From an uncultured Parabacteroides sp. (lineage in GTDB: Bacteria; Bacteroidota; Bacteroidia; Bacteroidales; Tannerellaceae): a stretch of 64,000 nucleotides of DNA. The stretch spans positions 1-64,000 of the forward strand of contig NZ_CAJJWO010000023.1 in assembly GCF_905196875.1 (NCBI RefSeq), given 5' to 3'. This document shows, piece by piece, positions 27,236-35,006 of the stretch (within the stretch, counting starts at the first letter, position 1; every line of letters begins with the position of its first letter). The notes beneath the pieces are model-generated. The model had not been told where the DNA came from. It was given only the letters and a program-made list of their open reading frames with translations, and made no database searches. Position numbers and translations under genes: made by a program.

Positions 27236-28864
27236 ATGATGAAAAAGTTAGTTTTACTATCCGGTATATTAGGTGTCTGTACGTTTTTGTCATGCAGTAA
27301 GTTCCTGGAAGAGAACCCGCGGGATCAGATATCGGAGGAAGATGCTTATGATAATGCCACCTCGGCTTATCTGAATACGGTGGCTACTCTTTATAATTAT
27401 GTCGGAGGTTTCGCTGACAGTCAGGGATTACAAGGTACTTACCGGGGAGTCTACGACCTGAATACTTTTACTACCGACGAAGCGATCCTACCTACCCGCG
27501 GCGGCGACTGGTATGACGGTGGTTTCTGGCAAGGGTTGTTCCTGCATAAATGGGGTGTCAACAGCGATGCGATACGGGCGACCTGGGAATATTTGTATAA
27601 GGTGATCGTGTTGAGTAACAAATCGCTGGAACGTCTGGATGAGTTTTACAAGCAGACAAACAATAAATATATTCCGGCTTATATGGCTGAGGTCAGGGCT
27701 TTCCGGGCGATGTATTATTACTATCTGGTCGATCTGTTCGGACGTGTTCCGCTGGTATTGTCTTCTTCCACCCCGATGAAGGAGGTGAAGCAGAGTACCC
27801 GTGCAGAAGTCTTTGAATTTGTCGTGAAGGAGTTGCAAGAGTCGTTACCGTTTCTAAGTATGGAGCGGAGTAACCGCTTGGGCGACTATTACGGTCGTAT
27901 GACCCGTCCGGTGGCTTATTTCTTGTTGGCAAAATTGGCGTTGAATGCGGAGGTTTATACGAATAACAACTGGACAAGCGGTAGCCGTCCGGATGGAAAG
28001 AGCCTGTTCTTTGAGGTGGGCGATCAACGCTTGAATGCCTGGCAAACAGTAATGGCATACTGCGATTCCATTACTATACAAGGTTATCAGCTATCCCCTG
28101 ATTATGAAAATAACTTTTCTGTGTTCAATGAAACATCGGTAGAGAATATATTTACCATTCCAATGGATAAGAATTTTTACACTAACCAGATGCAATATCT
28201 GTTTCGTTCCCGCCATTATAACCATGCCAAGGCGTATGGGCTATCGGGTGAAAACGGTTCCTCTGCGACTATCGAGGCACTTCGTACTTTCGGCTATGAT
28301 ACGGATTCGGTAGATGCGCGTTTCGATAAATGTTATTTTGCCGGTATCATGCTTGACCTGAATGGCGATACCATCCGGCTGGATAACGGGGATATCTTGG
28401 TTTATTTGCCCTGGGAGGTGGATCTCGATGTGTCGGGAAGAGCTTCCGAAAAGGTGGCTGGTGCCCGTATGAAGAAATATGCGATCGATAAAACAGGCAC
28501 TAAGGATGGTAAACTGTCGGATAACGATATTGTTTTGTTTCGTTATGCCGATGTTTTGTTGATGAAAAGTGAAGCAAAAGTACGTAACGGAGAGAATGGT
28601 GATGCGGAATTGAATCAAGTTCGTTCACGTGTGGGAATGCCTGACAGGAGGGCTACTCTGCATAATTTGCTGGCAGAACGCCAGCTTGAGTTTGCCTGGG
28701 AAGGATGGAGGCGCCAGGATTTGGTCCGTTTTGGCCTGTTTACTCGTTCGTATAGTAGTCGTCCGCAATTGCCGGATGAAGAGAATGGATATACGACCGT
28801 TTTTCCTATACCTGAAAATATTTTATTATTGAACGGTAACCTGACACAGAATCCGGGATATTGA
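27236..28864 (+). CDS. SusD/RagB-family nutrient-binding lipoprotein
   Basis: 542 residues with signal peptide and lipobox FLSC (Cys20). SusD signatures are the FRAMYYYYLVDLFGRVPLV region (about 158-178) and the C-terminal LLAERQLEFAWEGWRRQDLVR. It is the surface partner of the preceding SusC-like transporter, 9 bases upstream. The start may be either of two adjacent ATG codons (27236 or 27239). No glycoside hydrolase follows, so the pair may serve a non-classical ligand or enzymes encoded elsewhere. Confidence 0.93.
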   Translation: MMKKLVLLSGILGVCTFLSCSKFLEENPRDQISEEDAYDNATSAYLNTVATLYNYVGGFADSQGLQGTYRGVYDLNTFTTDEAILPTRGGDWYDGGFWQGLFLHKWGVNSDAIRATWEYLYKVIVLSNKSLERLDEFYKQTNNKYIPAYMAEVRAFRAMYYYYLVDLFGRVPLVLSSSTPMKEVKQSTRAEVFEFVVKELQESLPFLSMERSNRLGDYYGRMTRPVAYFLLAKLALNAEVYTNNNWTSGSRPDGKSLFFEVGDQRLNAWQTVMAYCDSITIQGYQLSPDYENNFSVFNETSVENIFTIPMDKNFYTNQMQYLFRSRHYNHAKAYGLSGENGSSATIEALRTFGYDTDSVDARFDKCYFAGIMLDLNGDTIRLDNGDILVYLPWEVDLDVSGRASEKVAGARMKKYAIDKTGTKDGKLSDNDIVLFRYADVLLMKSEAKVRNGENGDAELNQVRSRVGMPDRRATLHNLLAERQLEFAWEGWRRQDLVRFGLFTRSYSSRPQLPDEENGYTTVFPIPENILLLNGNLTQNPGY

Positions 28865-28871
28865 TTTAAAC

Positions 28872-28906
28872 AAAAAAGGATGTTCCATTTTTGGAACATC
28901 CTTTTT
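28872..28906. terminator. Bidirectional terminator between SusD and glgP
   Basis: AAAAAAGGATGTTCC and GGAACATCCTTTTT form a long perfect stem with a 6-base loop. It serves the SusC/D pair on plus and glgP on minus. Confidence 0.9.
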
Positions 28907-28928
28907 ATATCTGTTATAGAATTATTTC

Positions 28929-31499
28929 TTATAACTGGATCCAGCGAATGTATGCGAAGTCCATACGATGAGGTAATTCTTTATTTACAGGGTAAATACG
29001 GAAGCCCATCTTGTGAATACCTGCTTCACTCGGAGTTGTTTTCAATTCGAAGAACAGTTTAGATCCTTCTTCTTTCTTCAACTCGAACTGTTTTGTGTAA
29101 ACTAATTCAAGCTGGTGATTTTCTGAATTTTCTTTGGTTACAACCACTTCAGCACCTAACATTCCCTGAAGATCTTTACGATCGATCACCAGGTTGAATG
29201 AATATTCCTTACCAACAACAGGGCTGTCGACAGCCAAGTCCTGGCTACAAGTAAATGAATCTACCTGGAAGCTATCCCAATGCTGGGCAACTTCTTCTTT
29301 CCATGCTGCGATAGCTTTGGCTTCGGCAAAACTGCTTTCGCGCAGATGGGCCGAACGGGTAGCCAGTTTATTATAGAAACGGTCAATATAGTCGTCCAAC
29401 ATACGTTTCATCGTATAGTCAGGAGCGATCTGTGACATAGAGTTCTTGATGCACTGAATCCATTCCGGAGAGTATCCTTTACTGTTTTTAGCATAGTAAG
29501 TCGGGATGATCTCTGTTTCCAGGATATGATAGATTGTTGCAGCATCCAGTTGATCCTGGTACTGTTGGTTTTCGTAAGTACGTTTGTCGGTCAATGCCCA
29601 ACCTGCACCTTCTTTATAACCTTCATACCACCATCCGTCAAGAACAGAGAAGTTCAATACACCGTTCATTTCAGCTTTTTCGCCGGATGTACCGGAAGCT
29701 TCCAACGGACGTGTCGGAGTGTTCAACCAAACATCGACACCTGCGATCAGGTGACGCGCCAGACGCATGTCGTAGTTTTCGAGGAAGATGATCTTTCCCA
29801 GGAATTCCGGACGGCGTGAGATTTCAACGATATGTTTGATCAATCCCTGGCCACCACCGTCTGCCGGGTGAGCTTTTCCTGTAAATACGAACTGGATCGG
29901 ATATTTTTCATTGTTTACGATCTTAGCCAGGCGGTCAAGGTCAGTGAACAACAAGTGAGCACGTTTGTAAGTCGCGAAACGACGTCCGAAACCGATCAAC
30001 AATGCGTTCGGGTTGATCTTTTCAAGAACAGATACTACCTTTGATGGATCGCCCTGGTTTTTCAGCCAGTTCTGTTTGTACTGAACTTTGATATATTCGA
30101 TCAGCTTCTTCTTTAATGTTTTGCGGATATCCCAGATATCATCGTCGCCTATATTCTGAATAGCTTCCCAGTATTTTTTGTTTGACTGGTCGGCGAAGAA
30201 CTTCTTGTCAAAGTGTTCGTGGAAGAAACGTTTCCATTCGGTAGAAGCCCATGTAGGCATGTGTACACCGTTGGTAACCCAGCTAACATGAAGTTCATCG
30301 GGGAAATAACCTTTCCATACCGGAGCGAACATCTTTTGTGATACTTTACCGTGCAACCAGCTTACGCCGTTTGCTTCCTGGCAAGTGTTCAGAGCGAATA
30401 CACTCATAGAGAACTTTTCGTTTGAACCCGGGTTTTCGCGTCCCATATCGATAAATTCCTGCCAGCTGATACCCAGCTTGCCGGGGAATTCACCCATGTA
30501 ACGACCGAACAGGCCTTCGTCAAAATAGTCATGTCCTGCGGGAACCGGCGTATGTACTGTATAAAGGGCAGACGCACGTACAACTTCTAATGCTTGGTTA
30601 AAGGTTAGTCCGTCGTTCTGAATGAAGTCAACCAGGCGTTGAGCATTTATCAATGCTGCATGGCCTTCGTTACAATGGTAAATTTGTTTTTTGATACCAA
30701 GTTTGTTGAGCATCATGATACCACCGATACCTAACAGGTATTCCTGTTTCATACGGTTTTCCCAGTCGCCACCATATAACTGGTGAGTGATCGAACGGTC
30801 CCATTCGCTGTTCTGAGGAATGTCAGTATCCATCAGGTATAAAGGCACACGGCCCACGCTTACCTTCCAGATATGAGCATATACGGTTCTGCCTGGGTAA
30901 GGAACTTCCAATACCATCGGTTCGCCGTTAGACTGCATAACCTGGGTGAGAGGCAATGCGTTGAAGTTTTGCGGTTCGTAGTTTGCGATCTGCTGTCCAT
31001 CCATTGACAGTGATTGGGTGAAGTATCCGTAACGATACAAGAAACCGACTGCTGTCAGGTCGATATTACTGTCGCTGGCTTCTTTCAGATAGTCGCCGGC
31101 CAGAACACCCAGACCTCCTGAATAGATCTTCAGGATATTAGTCAGACCATATTCCATACTGAAATAGGCTACAGAAGGTTTTGTTGTGTCGGGTTTAGCG
31201 TCTACATATTTTCTGAAGCTTGCATAAACTTCCTGGATTTCAGCCATCAGAACTTTGTCTGCCTGAATCTCCTCAATACGTTTGTATGATAAGCTTTGGA
31301 GTAGAAGAACCGGATTTCCTTCTGTGGAAACCCATAGGTCTTTGTCGATTTTTCCAAATAATTTAGCTCCGTCATGATTCCATACCCACCAAAGATTGGT
31401 AGCAATTTCGTGTAAGGGCTGGAGTGCTTCTGGGAGCATCGAATGTGAATAAACGTCCTTCCAGATCGGACTGTTTGCGTTATTCGCTTTGATTTTCAT
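28929..31499 (-). CDS. glgP: Alpha-glucan (glycogen) phosphorylase, GT35
   Basis: 856 residues of the bacterial GlgP type that releases glucose-1-phosphate from alpha-1,4-glucans with PLP. An N-terminal DUF3417-like part (about 10-115, with ATNLWWVWNHDG) precedes the catalytic core. The PLP-lysine region reads EASGTSGEKAEMNG, where Glu replaces the Met seen in many relatives; the Lys is kept. A C-terminal beta-rich tail (about 740-856) is typical of this subtype. It follows the glycogen synthase gene by 85 bases on the same strand, with its own -7 box in the gap, so both co-expression and separate control are possible. Confidence 0.93.
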   Translation of the reverse strand: MKIKANNANSPIWKDVYSHSMLPEALQPLHEIATNLWWVWNHDGAKLFGKIDKDLWVSTEGNPVLLLQSLSYKRIEEIQADKVLMAEIQEVYASFRKYVDAKPDTTKPSVAYFSMEYGLTNILKIYSGGLGVLAGDYLKEASDSNIDLTAVGFLYRYGYFTQSLSMDGQQIANYEPQNFNALPLTQVMQSNGEPMVLEVPYPGRTVYAHIWKVSVGRVPLYLMDTDIPQNSEWDRSITHQLYGGDWENRMKQEYLLGIGGIMMLNKLGIKKQIYHCNEGHAALINAQRLVDFIQNDGLTFNQALEVVRASALYTVHTPVPAGHDYFDEGLFGRYMGEFPGKLGISWQEFIDMGRENPGSNEKFSMSVFALNTCQEANGVSWLHGKVSQKMFAPVWKGYFPDELHVSWVTNGVHMPTWASTEWKRFFHEHFDKKFFADQSNKKYWEAIQNIGDDDIWDIRKTLKKKLIEYIKVQYKQNWLKNQGDPSKVVSVLEKINPNALLIGFGRRFATYKRAHLLFTDLDRLAKIVNNEKYPIQFVFTGKAHPADGGGQGLIKHIVEISRRPEFLGKIIFLENYDMRLARHLIAGVDVWLNTPTRPLEASGTSGEKAEMNGVLNFSVLDGWWYEGYKEGAGWALTDKRTYENQQYQDQLDAATIYHILETEIIPTYYAKNSKGYSPEWIQCIKNSMSQIAPDYTMKRMLDDYIDRFYNKLATRSAHLRESSFAEAKAIAAWKEEVAQHWDSFQVDSFTCSQDLAVDSPVVGKEYSFNLVIDRKDLQGMLGAEVVVTKENSENHQLELVYTKQFELKKEEGSKLFFELKTTPSEAGIHKMGFRIYPVNKELPHRMDFAYIRWIQL

Positions 31500-31548
31500 T
31501 ATTGTGAGATTTAAAAATGTTTCATTAAATAAAATGTAAAAACCGCTG

Positions 31549-31556
31549 CAAAGATA
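31549..31556 (-). promoter_or_regulatory. -7 box upstream of glgP
   Basis: Minus-strand TATCTTTG fits TAnnTTTG; a TTG lies about 19-22 bases further upstream. It is 50 bases from the glgP ATG and inside the synthase-phosphorylase gap. Confidence 0.6.
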
Positions 31557-31584
31557 GGATTATCTTGTTAATAATGAGCAATAT

Positions 31585-33243
31585 TTAATTGTTTCTTTTA
31601 GCGGCAGCCTTTAATGCTTCGTTGAAGGCTATCTGATAATAAACAATGAATTTGCTCCATTCTGCTTTCTTTGCAAGTTCAAAACAACGTTTACGTATTT
31701 CTTCAACCTCTTTTTCGTTTTTCTTCACGAGTGAGAGAATTGAAGCAGTGATAGCATCGGCAACGTCGAAATAATTGAAGTCGGTTCGGTCGATAACGGC
31801 CACTCCGTCGCTGATGTTCTTGCCGGAGACACTTTTTTCCGCCCAAAGACCGAATCCGGCCAGATTGGTGGTCACTGTCGGTATGCCAAAAGCAACACTT
31901 TCCAGTGGAGTGTATCCCCAGGGTTCGTAGTACGATGGATAAACGGTAACATCCATACCGATCAGCAGATCGTAATATGGCTTATTGAAGATACCGTCGC
32001 GCCCATCCAGATAACAGGGTACAAATACTATTTTCAATTTTTCGATAGCCTGATTGGTAAATCCGGCGTGCGAAATATAATTTAAAACCTTATCCTGCTC
32101 CATTAGGTTCATCCAATGGGTAATAAAAGGCATTTGTAGGGGAGAAGTAGTCTTGATATTCTTTTCGATGACTTCCTTCAGGTCTGCACGAGCATCGCGA
32201 ACCCAGGCCGGAACCATAATGAATGCCACGACTTCACGTTGCAATTCTCCGGAGTTACGAACACGGTTCATAGCTTCGATAAAAACGTCGATACCTTTAT
32301 TACGGTATTCGTAACGTCCGCTGGTCGATACCAGCAATGCATCCGGTGAGATGGTACAGCCCAGTAACTTTTCAGCTACATTAATCAATGTTTGACGGGC
32401 CTCCGTACGTTTTTTTGTATATTCTTTTCCTTCAGGAACAAAATTCGGTTCAAAGCCATTCGGGGTAACAATATCCGGAGCTTTGTCCAGTAATTGTTTG
32501 CATTCGCAGGCTGTGATGTCACTAACGGTAGTAAAACAATCCACATGATGGGCAGCCTGTTTTTCCAGCGAGTGTTTTGCTTCCATGTTCAACTCCTTCG
32601 CCATCTGGTCGCCGTTGTATCCATCCATATAAGCATACAGTGCTTTGTTATTTCCTGCAATGGAACGGCCTATGGAGGTGGCATGGGTGGTGAATAAAGT
32701 GGCAATAGCAGGGATCTGCTTTTTTATGTAAAGCGCTCCCATACCAAGCATCCATTCGTTGAACAGTGCTGTGACCTTCTTGTCTGAAAGATTGTAGAAG
32801 TTGTAAAAACTTTCAATTACTTTACCTACAGCATAAGCAAAAATGCAGGACTCGTCGTAGTCGCCGTAAGCATGCATCGAATCTACACGGAAGTTCTCCC
32901 ACATAGAATAAAAGAATGCATCTCTCTCACTGAAAAAAGGTTTGAAGTCGACCAATACGACAGGAGGAGTACCCGGCACATTCCAACGGCCGACCTTCAT
33001 TCTTAGTTTATCAATGGTTTTTGCATGTTGTATCCAATCTGCAAACAGCGTGTTGTCTTCAAGAAAATCGGGGGCATTTGTGTTACCCCACACATCAGGT
33101 CCGATAAAGATCACCTTATCGTTAAACATCTGTTGCAGTGTATGCGCCTTTGTTGAAAGAACAGTGTAGATGCCTCCTACCTTATTACAGACTTCCCAAC
33201 TGCTTTCAAAGAGATAATCTGGCGTTGTAATCTTTGTATCCAT
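31585..33243 (-). CDS. Glycogen synthase, GT3-like
   Basis: 552 residues. The opening FESSWEVCNKVGGIYTVLST resembles eukaryotic-type glycogen synthase (GT3) rather than bacterial GlgA (GT5), as known for Bacteroidetes. The C-terminal GT-B half has YEPWGYTPLESVAFGIPTVT, the nucleotide-sugar binding Glu motif. It extends alpha-1,4-glucan chains from a nucleotide-glucose donor in the cytoplasm. It is paired with glgP, so one unit holds both synthesis and breakdown of storage glycogen. A GT5-type reading is less likely. Confidence 0.9.
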   Translation of the reverse strand: MDTKITTPDYLFESSWEVCNKVGGIYTVLSTKAHTLQQMFNDKVIFIGPDVWGNTNAPDFLEDNTLFADWIQHAKTIDKLRMKVGRWNVPGTPPVVLVDFKPFFSERDAFFYSMWENFRVDSMHAYGDYDESCIFAYAVGKVIESFYNFYNLSDKKVTALFNEWMLGMGALYIKKQIPAIATLFTTHATSIGRSIAGNNKALYAYMDGYNGDQMAKELNMEAKHSLEKQAAHHVDCFTTVSDITACECKQLLDKAPDIVTPNGFEPNFVPEGKEYTKKRTEARQTLINVAEKLLGCTISPDALLVSTSGRYEYRNKGIDVFIEAMNRVRNSGELQREVVAFIMVPAWVRDARADLKEVIEKNIKTTSPLQMPFITHWMNLMEQDKVLNYISHAGFTNQAIEKLKIVFVPCYLDGRDGIFNKPYYDLLIGMDVTVYPSYYEPWGYTPLESVAFGIPTVTTNLAGFGLWAEKSVSGKNISDGVAVIDRTDFNYFDVADAITASILSLVKKNEKEVEEIRKRCFELAKKAEWSKFIVYYQIAFNEALKAAAKRNN

Positions 33244-33279
33244 AAACGATTTTGTTTATAATCAGAGAATTCGAAGGTG

Positions 33280-33287
33280 CAAAGATA
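33280..33287 (-). promoter_or_regulatory. -7 box of the glycogen synthase gene
   Basis: Minus-strand TATCTTTG fits TAnnTTTG, 37 bases from the ATG. No clear -33. Confidence 0.55.
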
Positions 33288-33360
33288 CATTATTTTTATC
33301 TTTTTTCCCCGTGTATGAGTTATTTAATAAAGGATTTTGTAGATTTGTGGATATTTTAAT

Positions 33361-33660
33361 ATGAAAATTATGGCTAAAAGAAGAATTTTAAAGAAAGAAA
33401 TCAGCTACGTAGCAGGTGAGTTATTTTCTGAAGTATTGGTATGTAAACTCTTCATTCCTGGTATTGAAGAAGATAAGGCTGATGTGCTGATGGCAAGAAT
33501 ACTTGATATGCAGGACGAATTTATCCGTCGTGCCGGTACTCCGGATGCAAAGGATAATAAAACGTTGGTAAAAGAATATTATCGTAAACTCAGAAACGAT
33601 TTGCAAACAGAAGTAAACGCCATTGCAGACGAAATAGGAGCGCTAAGCAAAGATAAGTAA
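33361..33660 (+). CDS. Small conserved protein of unknown function
   Basis: 99 residues, or 96 if translation begins at the second ATG (33370, MAKRRILKKEI). A TAGATTTG -7-like box at 33340-33347 puts transcription start only a few bases before the first ATG, which favours the second. Mostly helical and charged, with no membrane segment; N-terminus basic. The residues ISYVAGELFSEVLV and YYRKLRNDLQTEVNAIADE suggest a helical bundle. It is followed after 3 bases by an acyltransferase gene, so they share an operon. I do not recognise a function. Confidence 0.8.
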   Translation: MKIMAKRRILKKEISYVAGELFSEVLVCKLFIPGIEEDKADVLMARILDMQDEFIRRAGTPDAKDNKTLVKEYYRKLRNDLQTEVNAIADEIGALSKDK

Positions 33661-33663
33661 ATA

Positions 33664-34209
33664 ATGAAGAAAGCAATCAGTAAGGCACTTCTTCGCATGG
33701 CCGGATGGAAAATGGGACCGCTGGGCGAAGATGTGCCGAAGTGTGTGATATGCGTTGCCCCGCATACCAGCAACTGGGATTTTATTATCGGAAAGTTATT
33801 TTATACGGCGGCAGGGCGTAACGCCAGTTTTCTTATCAAAAAGGAGTGGTTCTTTTTTCCATTCAACCTGCTGTTTTCGTGGCTGGGTGGGGTACCTGTC
33901 GACCGGCATCAACGGACTTCGGTAACCGATCAGATGGTTGAAGTGTTTAATAAACGTAAGATCTTCCAATTGGCCGTTACCCCGGAAGGTACGCGGAAGA
34001 AAGCGGAGGAGTGGAAAAAAGGTTTTTATTATATAGCGGAGAAAGCACAGGTCCCTATTATGATTGCCTATTTCGATTATGCAAAGAAGGAGGCGGGAAT
34101 TAAGGGACTGTTTTATCCGACTGGGAATGCAGAAAAGGATATTCATACAATTCGCGAATATTATCGGGATGTGACAGCTTGTCATCCGGAGAATTTCGTA
34201 AAAGTTTAA
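33664..34209 (+). CDS. 1-acyl-glycerol-3-phosphate acyltransferase-like protein
   Basis: 181 residues, short for the PlsC family. The catalytic HxxxxD is His34-Asp39 (HTSNWD), and TPEGTRKK (106-113) is the glycerol-phosphate binding block. It probably moves an acyl chain to a glycerolipid or a similar acceptor at the inner face of the membrane. The N-terminal membrane helix usual in PlsC is weak here. It is the second gene of a three-gene plus-strand unit with a small protein and a nitrilase-type amidase (9 bases on). Confidence 0.86.
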   Translation: MKKAISKALLRMAGWKMGPLGEDVPKCVICVAPHTSNWDFIIGKLFYTAAGRNASFLIKKEWFFFPFNLLFSWLGGVPVDRHQRTSVTDQMVEVFNKRKIFQLAVTPEGTRKKAEEWKKGFYYIAEKAQVPIMIAYFDYAKKEAGIKGLFYPTGNAEKDIHTIREYYRDVTACHPENFVKV

Positions 34210-34218
34210 TTTACTATT

Positions 34219-35001
34219 ATGGCAGACAGTTTACGTATCAGTATGATCCAATCCCATATTATTTGGGAGGATAGAGACGAGAATCTTGGTTACTATGGGG
34301 AGTTGCTCCGGCGTGTGAGCGGAAAGACGGATATTGCCGTTCTTCCGGAAACATTTACAACCGGTTTTTCCATGGATGTGGAAAGATTGGCTGATACGAT
34401 GGACGGGCCGACTATACCGACAATAAAAGGTTGGACTAAAAAGTATAACCTGGCAGTTGTCGGTAGTTTTATTGTAAAGGAAGGTGAGAACTATTTCAAC
34501 CGTGCTTTTTTCATCACTCCTGAAGGAGAAGAATTTTATTACGACAAGCGGCATCTGTTTCGTATGGCTGGGGAAGATAAGCATTTTACGGCAGGAAATG
34601 AACGGACGATCGTAAGGTATAAGGACTGGAGTATTTGTTTACAGGTTTGCTACGACCTTCGTTTTCCGGTATGGAGCCGTAACATAAATAATGAATATGA
34701 TCTGTTGATCTATGTTGCAAACTGGCCTGAACCTCGTAAAAAGGTATGGAAGTCGCTTCTTCCTGCCCGGGCCATTGAAAATATGGCTTATGTCTGTGGT
34801 GTAAACCGTGTGGGTATCGATGGAAAAGGTATTACTTATCGGGGTGATTCCATGCTCTTTTCTCCGAAAGGGAAGAAGCTGGCGGATGCCGGTAAGCGGG
34901 AAGAAATTACGAGAACCTGCATTTTGTTGAAGAGCGAATTGAACGATCTGAGGGAAAAATTTCCAGCCTGGAAAGATTCCGATTCTTTTTCGATAGACTA
35001 A
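34219..35001 (+). CDS. Nitrilase-superfamily amidohydrolase (omega-amidase type)
   Basis: 260 residues. The catalytic triad of the carbon-nitrogen hydrolase fold is Glu44 (LPETF), Lys110 (YDKRHLF) and Cys144 (LQVCYDLRFPVW). The YDLRFPVW context is that of YafV/Nit2-like omega-amidases, which hydrolyse alpha-ketoglutaramate-like amides as metabolite repair. Cytoplasmic, no signal peptide. Last gene of a short operon; its stop is 5 bases from the stop of the convergent sensor kinase gene, with no hairpin seen between. Confidence 0.9.
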   Translation: MADSLRISMIQSHIIWEDRDENLGYYGELLRRVSGKTDIAVLPETFTTGFSMDVERLADTMDGPTIPTIKGWTKKYNLAVVGSFIVKEGENYFNRAFFITPEGEEFYYDKRHLFRMAGEDKHFTAGNERTIVRYKDWSICLQVCYDLRFPVWSRNINNEYDLLIYVANWPEPRKKVWKSLLPARAIENMAYVCGVNRVGIDGKGITYRGDSMLFSPKGKKLADAGKREEITRTCILLKSELNDLREKFPAWKDSDSFSID

Positions 35002-35006
35002 ATAGA

